Below are positions 20,935 through 29,606 of a stretch of DNA of 63,405 bases, piece by piece. The stretch is from IMG/VR virus record IMGVR_UViG_3300032285_003896, positions 1-63,405 of that record; one strand, given 5' to 3'. Each line of letters begins with the position of its first letter. The first letter of the stretch is position 1. The position numbers and the translations under genes are program-made. The notes beneath the pieces are model-generated. The model was not told the origin of the DNA and did no database searches. It was given only the letters and a program-made list of their open reading frames with translations. This DNA is from a virus.

Positions 20935-21189
20935 ATGGACATATATAAATTGTTAGACAGTATGACTAAAGAGGATATAGACGAGGCCTTAAGGTATCTT
21001 CCAGATCTTAATAAGGCAGGCCTTATAAAAGAGTTTGCCAAGAGAGTAATAGCAGCAGACGGGATTCCTAGCATTTCCGATGCTATGTACTATGCCTATT
21101 ATGATCTAATGATAGATTCCGATACCGGGAAATTCAAGCTCGAATACCAAAACCTATTCCCAAGCTCCGGGAAAGACCCAATTTTCTAA
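20935..21189 (+). CDS. Helical hypothetical protein, 84 aa
   Basis: An acidic helical start (YKLLDSMTKEDIDEALRYL) and a C-terminal Tyr/Asp-rich half. Begins two bases after the previous stop. No family recognised. Confidence 0.5.
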   Translation: MDIYKLLDSMTKEDIDEALRYLPDLNKAGLIKEFAKRVIAADGIPSISDAMYYAYYDLMIDSDTGKFKLEYQNLFPSSGKDPIF

Positions 21190-21208
21190 AAACCTTAAAT
21201 ATAGATTT

Positions 21209-21448
21209 ATGAAAAAAGTGGATAAAGATTACACCCCGCATTTCTTGACCCATGTTCCAGGAGGAAAGAGGTTAGATATCGTATACCATTCTGGTAAAAC
21301 CTTTAGACAGAATAACTGCCATTACCCAGAGAGGTACGTTAAGACTCTAATAGATAACCCTGAACTAGAACCCGTTCGTGAGGCTTATTATAATGGAAAA
21401 CCTTTTTACTTCAATGGGAAATTTAATTATGCAGAATCTAAGGCCTAG
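21209..21448 (+). CDS. Basic hypothetical protein, 79 aa
   Basis: The product is rich in Tyr, His and Lys (DYTPHFLTHVPGGKRLDIVY) and looks like a small beta-sheet protein. After its stop come 84 bases without a gene, containing a GGGCCCC palindrome but no clear terminator. Confidence 0.5.
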   Translation: MKKVDKDYTPHFLTHVPGGKRLDIVYHSGKTFRQNNCHYPERYVKTLIDNPELEPVREAYYNGKPFYFNGKFNYAESKA

Positions 21449-21532
21449 AGGATGTTTCTAGTGCTCAAAAGGGTTTAGAGTGATAAATTTGTATATATGG
21501 TATTTTAGGGCCCCTTCAAAAACGTGCTTTTT

Positions 21533-21820
21533 ATGACATTCATAATCGTTTTACTTATAGCAAGTCTTATTATTTGTGTAGCTTATCTATTTAGAAAATT
21601 TCTATGGTATATAACTTGGTTTCTATTTGGTATAGCTATGCTAGGGCTTCCTGTAATGTTCTTAGATCTTGATATCGGTCTATCAATGTTAATCTATGGA
21701 TTAGTATTCTTGGTCACAACCTGGCTAGTCATATCGGCTTCTGCGGCTATCGTTGCATTTGTTGCCCTACCCGTATCAATTCTCGTAGGATTCTTTAAAA
21801 GTCTTTTTAGAATACGCTAA
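21533..21820 (+). CDS. Three-helix membrane protein, 95 aa
   Basis: Three strongly hydrophobic stretches (about residues 2-22, 30-58 and 60-90) with few charges. ATG 21533 (MTFIIVLLIASLII) is taken as start; an in-frame GTG nine bases upstream is an alternative. It precedes the first late-type gene on this strand. No family recognised. Confidence 0.5.
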   Translation: MTFIIVLLIASLIICVAYLFRKFLWYITWFLFGIAMLGLPVMFLDLDIGLSMLIYGLVFLVTTWLVISASAAIVAFVALPVSILVGFFKSLFRIR

Positions 21821-21828
21821 TATTTATT
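21819..21828 (+). promoter_or_regulatory. Candidate late-promoter motif AATATTTATT
   Basis: Exact copy of the recurring motif, overlapping the preceding stop codon and 18 bases before the ATG of the 252-residue acidic gene. Confidence 0.5.
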
Positions 21829-21846
21829 AATAGTAAAAACAATATA

Positions 21847-22605
21847 ATGGCAGATAATTTTAACATTGCAAAATTCCTTAAAGAGAATGCTTTAGGACCT
21901 CATGGAATCTTAGGTAGATATGTAGACCTTAAACCTCTTAAAGAAGCTGATAAAGAAGATCTTGGTGGTTGGGATGGAGATGGAAAGCATGATCAATATG
22001 ACGGTAAATATGATGCTGAACACGGACCAGCTATTACTAATGAATTAGAAAAGCCTGAGCAGATCTATACCAATGATTGGATGAATGATAGTATTGAAGG
22101 TAAGAAAGTAGGTGCTTGGACATGCTATTATGAGGATCATCAAGATGTTATTTATTGGCTTCATGACAAGATTAACTCAGAAGATGTCGTTGTTTATGCT
22201 ACTCCAGGTTGGGATGGTGCTAAAGGTATTGCTTGTGAAACTTCAGTTGATAGTGGCGAAGCAGTTATAGATCATGAAACTATAGGAGATAATTCTTATC
22301 CTGATTTTGAATCTTATGCTGAAGCCGTTACTCCTTATCTTAATAAGGTAGAAAAGAAGTACAGTGATATGAATGAAGAAGTGTCAGTTAGTTCATCAGG
22401 TGTAGAAATGGAAGAGGCGCAAGATTATGAATATCAAAGTGCAGAAGAATTTGATCTTGAACCACAAGAAGGGCCAAACGATCCACTAGGACCAGATGCT
22501 CCTAAATATCCAAGAGCGGATTTTGCAGACGCAGTATATGCAGCAAATCAAGCAGGATTAAGTAAAGATGAACTAATTAGATTAGTAAATCAAAACGCTA
22601 AATAA
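21847..22605 (+). CDS. Acidic protein with targeting-like N-terminus, 252 aa
   Basis: The start NFNIAKFLKENALGP resembles FNIQKYLTENNLT of the gene at 62149, and both are preceded by the late motif. A Gly/Asp-rich region (GGWDGDGKHDQYDGKYD) and a beta domain (VVYATPGWDGAKG) follow, then a very acidic, Pro-containing tail. No family known. An N-terminal capsid-targeting role is proposed by analogy with T4 internal proteins. It ends 30 bases before a terminator. Confidence 0.65.
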   Translation: MADNFNIAKFLKENALGPHGILGRYVDLKPLKEADKEDLGGWDGDGKHDQYDGKYDAEHGPAITNELEKPEQIYTNDWMNDSIEGKKVGAWTCYYEDHQDVIYWLHDKINSEDVVVYATPGWDGAKGIACETSVDSGEAVIDHETIGDNSYPDFESYAEAVTPYLNKVEKKYSDMNEEVSVSSSGVEMEEAQDYEYQSAEEFDLEPQEGPNDPLGPDAPKYPRADFADAVYAANQAGLSKDELIRLVNQNAK

Positions 22606-22634
22606 AAGAACCCCTTGCGACTCCCAGATATTAA

Positions 22635-22658
22635 AGCTCCACTAGTTGGGGCTTTTTT
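22635..22658 (+). terminator. Intrinsic terminator of the rightward region
   Basis: AGCTCCA (22635-22641) pairs with TGGGGCT (22647-22653), including one G-T pair, and is followed by six T. It stops plus-strand transcription before the convergent minus-strand genes. Confidence 0.8.
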
Positions 22659-22671
22659 ATTATATGAGCAC

Positions 22672-22694
22672 AAAAAAAGCCAGCAAAAGCTGGC
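22672..22694 (-). terminator. Intrinsic terminator of the leftward late region
   Basis: Read on the minus strand: GCCAGC-TTTT-GCTGGC followed by seven T. It closes the minus-strand block that begins near 52.9 kb and faces the plus-strand terminator 14 bases away. Confidence 0.85.
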
Positions 22695-22729
22695 CTCTTA
22701 TTAATATAAAAATTAATAAAGAATTAAAA

Positions 22730-22897
22730 CTAAGCGGCTTTCTTTTTAGACGCAATTGACCAGCCAGCTCCTGCAAGAGTCATTACTGCTCCTAGGATCT
22801 CTTGAAATAAAGCATCGTCAACTAATCCTTTTGCAACGATAATACCGCCTACAAAAGTTAATGCATGTCTAATTAGACCTAAAGTTTGATCTTTCAT
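22730..22897 (-). CDS. Holin-like small membrane protein, 55 aa
   Basis: The frame starts MKDQTLGLIRHALTFVGGII, continues AKGLVDDALFQEILGAVMTL and ends SKKKAA. This layout, a helix, VAKG-x-VD turn and second Gly/Ala-rich helix with a basic end, matches the putative holins of the Pam3-gp28 kind. It would form pores in the host inner membrane at lysis. It is the last gene before the terminator and has a late motif upstream. No endolysin is seen next to it. Confidence 0.65.
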   Translation of the reverse strand: MKDQTLGLIRHALTFVGGIIVAKGLVDDALFQEILGAVMTLAGAGWSIASKKKAA

Positions 22898-22938
22898 AAT
22901 ATTACTTTTTAGTTAAAAATATGTACCATTGGTACTAT

Positions 22939-22948
22939 AATAAATATC
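22939..22948 (-). promoter_or_regulatory. Candidate late-promoter motif GATATTTATT
   Basis: Minus-strand match with one mismatch, 41 bases before the holin-like gene. Confidence 0.4.
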
Positions 22949-22956
22949 TTTGATTT

Positions 22957-23409
22957 CTATTCTAAGTCCTTTCTGTAAAATCTGCCCTGTATATTATCAT
23001 TATAGGAATCTATACGAAGTACATCAAATTTCATTTGCCAATAAACTTCCCAATAAGTAAGTTGTTTTTTAGAGTAGCACAATTGAAGGATCTCTCTAGT
23101 GAATATTTCGTTTCCTAATTCCTTTCTTTCTAAGTTTAAATTCTTATTACTTCCATAATAAGTTAGCCAGTCACTTTCTTTAGTGACTTTCTTCTTCTTT
23201 GGGACGCGCCCAGGTTTGATCCAGGCCTCTGTTTCCTTTTTGGTTAATGTTTTATTAGTATTGTTATAAAGAACCTTTCTACCTATGTAGAATCGATTCG
23301 TGATAATGTTTGTTACCCTATATATAAAGCCAATTGCATTCTCTGGAAAATCTTCTATCTTCTTGAATTCTCGATAGCTTCCAAGTGCATCTACATAAAA
23401 CCATTTCAT
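22957..23409 (-). CDS. SegE-like GIY-YIG domain protein, 150 aa
   Basis: GFIYRVTNIITNRFYIGRKV (from about residue 27) contains the GIY-YIG pair in the form FIY...FYIG with the Arg that follows, and DWLTYYGSNKNL matches the second block of SegE-like proteins. T4 SegE is a homing endonuclease. Here the gene is intact, not inside an intron and lies between tail genes, which fits a free-standing homing endonuclease; a repair nuclease is the alternative. Confidence 0.75.
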   Translation of the reverse strand: MKWFYVDALGSYREFKKIEDFPENAIGFIYRVTNIITNRFYIGRKVLYNNTNKTLTKKETEAWIKPGRVPKKKKVTKESDWLTYYGSNKNLNLERKELGNEIFTREILQLCYSKKQLTYWEVYWQMKFDVLRIDSYNDNIQGRFYRKDLE

Positions 23410-23419
23410 ACTTTAAAGT

Positions 23420-23725
23420 TTAACTATCCCATCTGACTATGAAAGTCATATCTGTATTTTGTGGGATGGGATACGGTCTTGATAATTTTCCTACTACTAA
23501 AAGTTCATCTTGATCATTATATAATCCAACCATAGTAGTGTATGGATGAAAGTCTGATCCTGTTACTGCGTCTATATAAGATCCTGATGTACCTGCTTTA
23601 TTTGCGCTAGGATTTAATGTGTAGTTAAAATCATTCTCATCAACATGACATCTAATCTCATTTTGATAAATGGTAGATTCAGCAACGAATGATACAGTAA
23701 AAGGTTTATAGGGAATAATAGCCAT
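23420..23725 (-). CDS. Short virion-type module, 101 aa
   Basis: NDFNYTLNPS...TTMVGLYNDQDELLVVGKLSRP repeats the C-terminal module of the protein at 36487-37521 (EYNYTTNPS...TTVGMYNDNNELVAVAKLSKP). I know this module from structural proteins of T4-like phages. The whole protein is this module, so it is probably a virion component or a donor copy for recombination. A late motif lies just upstream. Confidence 0.65.
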   Translation of the reverse strand: MAIIPYKPFTVSFVAESTIYQNEIRCHVDENDFNYTLNPSANKAGTSGSYIDAVTGSDFHPYTTMVGLYNDQDELLVVGKLSRPYPIPQNTDMTFIVRWDS

Positions 23726-23731
23726 ATTATA

Positions 23732-23741
23732 TATAAATATT
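23732..23741 (-). promoter_or_regulatory. Candidate late-promoter motif AATATTTATA
   Basis: Exact minus-strand match six bases before the ATG of the 101-residue module, overlapping the end of the large transferase gene. Confidence 0.45.
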
Positions 23742-26124
23742 AGTTCTCACGTCTTTCTTCAGGACTATAATGAGCAATTCTATTATGATTTATTGGACTA
23801 GCTAATAATATCGCGGGTTTAAGATTTCCTTTTTTAGTTTCTTGAAACATATAACTCATCCAAGTTTGTTCATAAGGATTTGCCCATACAGTATCTAAAA
23901 ACATTTTTTGATTTCCTTTCTTATTAGTTATAGTTGGCCAATTACAGTAGTATATATCACCAGTAATATAACTTAATCCATCAATAACTTCTATTTTATC
24001 AAATTTAGTTCTAGGAGAATCTGGATCTAAACCTGTTATTGGTAGTTTATCATATGTTGGCCAAAATTCTGATCTAATAGATTGAGGAACATTGTACCAA
24101 GAAACCTGAATATTATTATCCATGTAAACTTCAGTATAAGACAGCTTAAGAAAATCTATATCCGAAGATTCCATTATTTTTAATGCTTTAGTATATAAAT
24201 CTGGTACATGGGTTCTAAAACCGTTTCTACAGTATCCATCTACAGGTTCATGTATTCCCATATCGTCTTCTAAAAAAATATAGTAATCGCTATCTGATTC
24301 TTGGAAGTGCTGAGCGGCTCTAAAACGTCCTCCATTTATTCCTGTATTTTCATTAGTTATGATATGTTCAAAATTATACTTCTTACAAATTTCTGCGTTA
24401 GCTAATCTCGCTTCATCATTAGTAGAATTATCTATCAAAATATTTCTAGTATCTGTTATCCACTTAGGATGCTTAAGCCATGTTTGTATGGTATATTCTA
24501 ATTGATGAGGAAAATTAAATGTTAACATATACAATGACAGTTTTAATTTTTTTGTGTCAATGTATTTTCTAATAATTTTTATTTCATTTTGTGGTATGTC
24601 TTCTAACTCTACTTTATCATCTAATAGAGCTTGAACAAATTTAACTATTAAACCATTGTAATCTAAAGCGTATCTTCTATATGTATTAGGTTCTAGGTAA
24701 GACATTATAGTAAATATACTCTCTTCAGTTCCCATATATCCAGATCCTAAAGATCTTTGTAATATAGCATAATACGTAGAATTAGCTTGATTTATTATTT
24801 CTTTTCTACCACCAAATAAACCCCCTCTACAAACATGTTCAACTTTTTTTCCAGCATATTCATTAATAGCAGAGTAATTAAATCCATGAATTTCATTTAC
24901 TGCGTCATAAGGATAACTTAAAAATAAAAATGATTCTAAGTATGGAAGTATTTTATCTAACGCTTTATTATCTGTAAAATATTTTTCATATACGCTATTA
25001 GTAATACCTGCATCTAACCAAATAAAATGATTAGTATCAAAAGGGTTCCATATAGTAACATCATTAAGCATAAACATCTTAGATTGAACTATTGGATTAT
25101 ACCATTCTAATGAGGCTTGAGGACTTGTTTTTAACCAACCTCCTTCGCCTGTTTGATTATACCAATCTGGATTGTTTCTTACTTTTTGTGTTTGATCCCA
25201 AAAAGGAGCATATAAATTTTTTACATCTTCTAATTCATACACTTTAACAAACGTATTTTCTTTAGATCTTTTTTGCCAAACTAAATATTCATATTCTTTA
25301 GGAATATAGATAAACATATTAACATCAATATCTAAAAATTTATTGAAGTTTTCTATGTAGTGACTAAAATCTCTATTAGGCCTTCCTATATTCCAAAGAC
25401 CAGTAACCACAGTTAAATCTAAATTAGATTTTTTTGATTCAATAGGTTTTAAATTTTGTACATATTCTTTAACTTTTTGTATATCCCACAAAGCTAAAAC
25501 TTTTCTATTTCCATTTTCAAAATTATCGACTCTAACATCTTCCTCTAAATATACATCAGCATCAGGAAAATTAAATGGAGATGCCATTAAATTAACTGGA
25601 TAAAATCTCCCAAAATCTACACCTTCGTTTTCTCTATGAACATCATTAGGATTACACCTACTCCAACCTTGATCTGTTTTTTTAGCCCATGTAGTACTTA
25701 AAAGATATTTACAATTTGATCTTAAAATATTTTCTACTATTTTTTTTCCTTCTTCAATAGGAAAGTGTCCTATAATATCTCTGACAATTAATAGATCTGA
25801 TTCTGGTATATCGTCTTTTACTAAATCAAAATTAATAAATTTTATTCTTGGACTATTATACTTTTCATTATTTTGTTGAATACATTTATCTACTATATCA
25901 CCGCCAATGTAACTCTCAAAATTAAAAACAATTTCTTTCATCCAATGAAAGTCTCCGCACGGAATGTCAACTACAGATTTAATATTTTTTTGTAATACTA
26001 ACTCTTTTATTTTTTCTCTAAGTAATTTAGTTTCTTCTAATGTACTGCCAGGACCAGATCTACTTTCAGTACTACCAAAACCAAATGTATCATATATGTT
26101 AGAAAATGTTTCTTTATATTGCAT
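23740..26124 (-). CDS. Three-domain methyltransferase/glycosyltransferase fusion, 794 aa
   Basis: Residues about 1-225 are a class I SAM methyltransferase: VVDIPCGDFHWMK is motif I. Residues about 235-510 match HtrL/YibB (WlaTC-like) glycosyltransferases, with LTVVTGLWNIGRPNR at the start and FIWLDAGI (about 368-374) as the key block. From about residue 530 a GT2-like glycosyltransferase follows (SLYMLTFNFPHQ...YIFLEDDMGI, the last holding the acidic metal site). The gene is the last enzyme of the island. It probably adds and methylates sugars on one glycan; target is inferred. Confidence 0.8.
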   Translation of the reverse strand: MQYKETFSNIYDTFGFGSTESRSGPGSTLEETKLLREKIKELVLQKNIKSVVDIPCGDFHWMKEIVFNFESYIGGDIVDKCIQQNNEKYNSPRIKFINFDLVKDDIPESDLLIVRDIIGHFPIEEGKKIVENILRSNCKYLLSTTWAKKTDQGWSRCNPNDVHRENEGVDFGRFYPVNLMASPFNFPDADVYLEEDVRVDNFENGNRKVLALWDIQKVKEYVQNLKPIESKKSNLDLTVVTGLWNIGRPNRDFSHYIENFNKFLDIDVNMFIYIPKEYEYLVWQKRSKENTFVKVYELEDVKNLYAPFWDQTQKVRNNPDWYNQTGEGGWLKTSPQASLEWYNPIVQSKMFMLNDVTIWNPFDTNHFIWLDAGITNSVYEKYFTDNKALDKILPYLESFLFLSYPYDAVNEIHGFNYSAINEYAGKKVEHVCRGGLFGGRKEIINQANSTYYAILQRSLGSGYMGTEESIFTIMSYLEPNTYRRYALDYNGLIVKFVQALLDDKVELEDIPQNEIKIIRKYIDTKKLKLSLYMLTFNFPHQLEYTIQTWLKHPKWITDTRNILIDNSTNDEARLANAEICKKYNFEHIITNENTGINGGRFRAAQHFQESDSDYYIFLEDDMGIHEPVDGYCRNGFRTHVPDLYTKALKIMESSDIDFLKLSYTEVYMDNNIQVSWYNVPQSIRSEFWPTYDKLPITGLDPDSPRTKFDKIEVIDGLSYITGDIYYCNWPTITNKKGNQKMFLDTVWANPYEQTWMSYMFQETKKGNLKPAILLASPINHNRIAHYSPEERREN

Positions 26125-26129
26125 AAAAA

Positions 26130-26942
26130 TTATTTTGAATAACCATGATCTATAAAAATTTTATATAAATTATTTCCATTATCACTAACCTCAGTTTGTC
26201 TAAATATATTACATCCTTCATAAGATTCGTGATGAGTATGTCTTAATACAGGAAATGTAGACACTCCTCCGCCATTTATCCAGTCATCAAAAGTAGGAAA
26301 ATTAGGTATTGATTCGTGTGTTTCAACTATTCTATCTCTTTTTTTACTAGAAAAATAAGCTGCCATTAATATATCATCTGCCCAAGAATAATACTCTTTT
26401 ACAAAATCAAAAAAATCTTCTTCAAAATAACGTCTTTTATATGATACTGTTTTATAATGCTGAATTATATCTACTCTGATACTTATTTTTTGGGATGTGA
26501 AATAGTAGTCTCTACTATCACCAAAATTAGATGCAAAATTTCCATTTTCGTCTCTAGATCTCATTCCATCATATCCAACAATACCTTCTTGCCATTTATT
26601 TTGATTTTCAATTTGAGTCTTTACCATATCAGGATCATAAACTAGGTCATCATCAACTACAATTATTATAGTTTCAGGATCAGTTATTCTTTGTACTGTT
26701 GGTATTAATTTAGTTGCTGGACCTAAATCTTCTGTTCTAAAAATTTTAATTTTACTGCACTCCTCTAACCATTCAGGAATAATATATTCTTCTCTAGTTA
26801 AATTATTAATATAAGGAATATTAAAATGTATTTCATAATCATCATAATTTTGATTAATTAATGAATTAATACATAATTTTATTCCTTGATCATCTAATAC
26901 TGAAAGCCTTGAAGGTATTGTTGTTAGTGTTACTATTGCCAT
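26130..26942 (-). CDS. GT-A type glycosyltransferase, 270 aa
   Basis: The start IVTLTTIPSRLSVL and TIIIVVDDDLVYDP (DDD at about residues 97-99) show a GT-A nucleotide-sugar fold with a metal-binding acidic motif. ADDILMAAYFSSKKR later fits an acceptor-side helix. It lies five bases from its neighbour in the glycosyltransferase operon. Sugar and acceptor are unknown. Confidence 0.75.
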   Translation of the reverse strand: MAIVTLTTIPSRLSVLDDQGIKLCINSLINQNYDDYEIHFNIPYINNLTREEYIIPEWLEECSKIKIFRTEDLGPATKLIPTVQRITDPETIIIVVDDDLVYDPDMVKTQIENQNKWQEGIVGYDGMRSRDENGNFASNFGDSRDYYFTSQKISIRVDIIQHYKTVSYKRRYFEEDFFDFVKEYYSWADDILMAAYFSSKKRDRIVETHESIPNFPTFDDWINGGGVSTFPVLRHTHHESYEGCNIFRQTEVSDNGNNLYKIFIDHGYSK

Positions 26943-26951
26943 ATTTTTTAA

Positions 26952-27875
26952 TTAATTGTAATTCCAAAGTTGACCTCTACTTATATAAAAAGATTTTAGT
27001 CTTTCATAATTTATTTTTATAAATTCCTCTTTACTTTCTAATGTACAAATAAAATCTCCTTGACACCAATTCCAAAATCTATCTTCTGGAAATGTTAGTA
27101 TAGAAAACCCTCTATTTACTTCAAAGGTAAGTGATGCTACATCTATATCTAATATAGAATGAACTATAGATTGAATGGGTTCATTATTTACTGCCCAAAT
27201 TCCATGACGGCCTAAAATAAATAAATCTTCACGGTTATTTACTAATATTTCGTAGACTATATTATTAAAAATATCTAAATAATTTTTTATATTATTTTTA
27301 TTTTTAAAAGTATAGCAAAAAAAGTTGCCATCATTAGAATATAATCTAGGATTTAATTGTTGATAATTATTTTCTTTAATAATTATATTAGCTAAATCAC
27401 CAAATCTATCTGTAAAATCATAACCTCCATTTCCTATTACCATATCTTTATTTAAAGAACTGAAAGAATTTTTTATAGAGTCATATATTAACTGATCAGC
27501 TTTACATTCAATATCGCAATTGCAAACAAAAATAGCATCATACTTTTCTATTTCTGGTAAGCAGAATACAAATCTCCATATAGAACCAGGTATTACCCAA
27601 TCTTTTTCAAGTACATATGTAGCGTATTCTTTTTCATTTAATGTTTTTATTGGTAATTTTTCGTACTCAATAGACCACGGATAATCCTTTCTTAATTCAT
27701 CAATATCTTTTATTATTATATTTTTGTAACTTTCTAATGATTTAAATATAGGATCTTCTTTCATATCCGTCATAATAAGGACATCAAATAAAGAATAACT
27801 TTCTATATTTTTTAAAATACTATAAACTATACGATTTCTAAATGTTGGACCTATTGTATAATATACTAGAAGCAT
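26952..27875 (-). CDS. Putative glycosyltransferase, 307 aa
   Basis: DVLIMTDMKED and YDAIFVCNCDIE (about residues 113-123, a DxE/DxD-like position) fit a GT-A fold. RKDYPWS and the surrounding helix align with ARKNHPWS in the gene at 27892, so the two are diverged paralogues. The weak acidic motif leaves the catalytic state open. Very AT-rich, like its neighbours. Confidence 0.6.
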   Translation of the reverse strand: MLLVYYTIGPTFRNRIVYSILKNIESYSLFDVLIMTDMKEDPIFKSLESYKNIIIKDIDELRKDYPWSIEYEKLPIKTLNEKEYATYVLEKDWVIPGSIWRFVFCLPEIEKYDAIFVCNCDIECKADQLIYDSIKNSFSSLNKDMVIGNGGYDFTDRFGDLANIIIKENNYQQLNPRLYSNDGNFFCYTFKNKNNIKNYLDIFNNIVYEILVNNREDLFILGRHGIWAVNNEPIQSIVHSILDIDVASLTFEVNRGFSILTFPEDRFWNWCQGDFICTLESKEEFIKINYERLKSFYISRGQLWNYN

Positions 27876-27891
27876 TATTTATTTTTTTAAT

Positions 27892-28908
27892 TTATATATT
27901 TTTATGTTTAATAATAATATTATTATTTTCTGTTATGTTATACGTAGCATGTGTTGCATGATTATTATAATAATTTATTAAAGCATCTTTATTCTTTTTG
28001 ATATATTCTTCAGTTGTAAACACTGTTTCATTTTTATTAGGAGGTAAAAGATTCCAATTAGGAAGCATATTAGAATAATACCATGAATCATGCGGTGTTG
28101 ACATATGAAATCCTAATGTATCATCTTCCCAATAGTGAAGACGATTTTTTATTTTATAATTAAAATTAATTTCAAAAATTCTTAATAAGTATCCAACTAT
28201 ATCATCTATTTTAGTATACCCATGATTTTTTTGAAAAAAATGATTTTTAATATGTATGTTATCAGAAAAATTATAACAGTAAGTTATATAATCAAAAATT
28301 TCGTAAAATAATTTTATATCTTCTTTATTTTTAAAACTAAAATCACAAGTAAATAATTCACAATACCAATAATCTTCTGGAATGGTTAACTGTGGAAATT
28401 TACTTTTTAATAGATTTCCTATATGACCAAATATCGGTGATGAGTATGTTTCATCCATAGGACCTATATGAGGAATACCAAGTACGCCCTCAGGAATTTT
28501 TTTAAAAAAGTTATCTATAATTTTTTGTTGGTTGGTTATAAAAACATTATTTCCTACATAACTAAATTTTAAAATATTATTTTCGTACATATATGGAAAC
28601 AAAAATCTCATCGTACAAAAAGGAAGTAGGCTATTTTTTTGTTTATAAAATTGATGAAAATTTTTGGCATATAATTCTGGATCTTTTTCTTTATAATGAA
28701 CTTCAATATCATTAGTACTCCACGGATGATTTTTTCTGGCATCTTCTATATCTATAATAGTTAGAAGATTTTTATAAGGTTCGTATAGTTCATAGTTATC
28801 TACTAAATAGATATAATTATGTGTGGTCTCTTTATTATTTTCTATAAATGGTAGAAACCTAGTTTTAAAATGTACCGATCCAAATACTTGCCTTATAAAT
28901 TTACTCAT
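27892..28908 (-). CDS. Putative glycosyltransferase, paralogue of 26952 gene, 338 aa
   Basis: Shares the xxARKNHPWS block (about 57-64), the spacing to TMRFLFPYMYEN and the general helix order with the 307-residue neighbour. The CNCDIE position is replaced by SYVGNNVFI, so a metal-binding DxD is not visible; it may be an inactive or substrate-binding partner. It overlaps the methyltransferase gene by four bases. Confidence 0.5.
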   Translation of the reverse strand: MSKFIRQVFGSVHFKTRFLPFIENNKETTHNYIYLVDNYELYEPYKNLLTIIDIEDARKNHPWSTNDIEVHYKEKDPELYAKNFHQFYKQKNSLLPFCTMRFLFPYMYENNILKFSYVGNNVFITNQQKIIDNFFKKIPEGVLGIPHIGPMDETYSSPIFGHIGNLLKSKFPQLTIPEDYWYCELFTCDFSFKNKEDIKLFYEIFDYITYCYNFSDNIHIKNHFFQKNHGYTKIDDIVGYLLRIFEINFNYKIKNRLHYWEDDTLGFHMSTPHDSWYYSNMLPNWNLLPPNKNETVFTTEEYIKKNKDALINYYNNHATHATYNITENNNIIIKHKNI

Positions 28909-29603
28909 ATTTGATTTTTTAAAAAGACAGTTTGTCTACCCCATAATACTTTAACATAATTATTTTCAAGTAAATAAGGAGTTAGTAATTTGTCTTTACC
29001 AGCGCTATCTGTATTAAAATCAGTATCATCAATAGAAATAATATGTAAATCTGATAATTTATTTTGAGCAGCTAAAAAAGCTTCTAAATGTCTTTCTGCA
29101 TATTCATGAGTTCCTTTATCCCAGCCATCTAAAAAAAGAAAATCAATTTTTTTATCAAAGTCTTTTAAAAATTGAATACCATCTTGAGGAATACAGATAT
29201 GTAAATTATCTGGAATTGGTTCTTTTATATGATATTGATATTGTTTTTCTAGTTCTGTTTTACAATGTTCATCAATATCTACGGTGTAAACATCAAATCC
29301 TTCTCTAGCCCAAAAATAAGTTGAATGCCCATCTTGACAACACGGAGGTGCATCTTTACTTTCTAAATTAATAGAATTATTATAATAATTAATGCATGAT
29401 TGAGTTAACTCTCTTCTTGTTGATCCAATTTCTACTACAACTTTAGCATCGATTATTTTTAATAGTTCAATTGTTTTTGTTATCCATGGAGCTGGGTAAT
29501 TTCTAATGCTATTTTCTTCATGAGTTAAAACATCATGAGTCCAATAATAAGTGTTTTTTTTAAAACTATCACATGCTTTTAAAACTTCAATAAATTTATT
29601 CAT
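28905..29603 (-). CDS. SAM-dependent methyltransferase, 232 aa
   Basis: KVVVEIGSTRRELTQ is motif I, DVYTVDIDEHCKTE is motif II with the acidic residue for SAM ribose, and KIDFLFLDGWDKG is motif IV, as in class I and FkbM/CmcI-like sugar methyltransferases. It sits between glycosyltransferase genes, so methylation of the glycan is likely. The start overlaps none; the stop overlaps the next gene by four bases. Confidence 0.8.
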   Translation of the reverse strand: MNKFIEVLKACDSFKKNTYYWTHDVLTHEENSIRNYPAPWITKTIELLKIIDAKVVVEIGSTRRELTQSCINYYNNSINLESKDAPPCCQDGHSTYFWAREGFDVYTVDIDEHCKTELEKQYQYHIKEPIPDNLHICIPQDGIQFLKDFDKKIDFLFLDGWDKGTHEYAERHLEAFLAAQNKLSDLHIISIDDTDFNTDSAGKDKLLTPYLLENNYVKVLWGRQTVFLKNQI

Positions 29604-29606
29604 ATA

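Noticed and set aside
21449-21530. GGGCCCC palindrome as a terminator
   Set aside because: The palindrome has no loop and no T-run after it, so it does not look like an intrinsic terminator.
22957-23409. Intron-borne homing endonuclease
   Set aside because: The GIY-YIG gene has complete neighbours and no split gene around it, so a free-standing enzyme is more likely.
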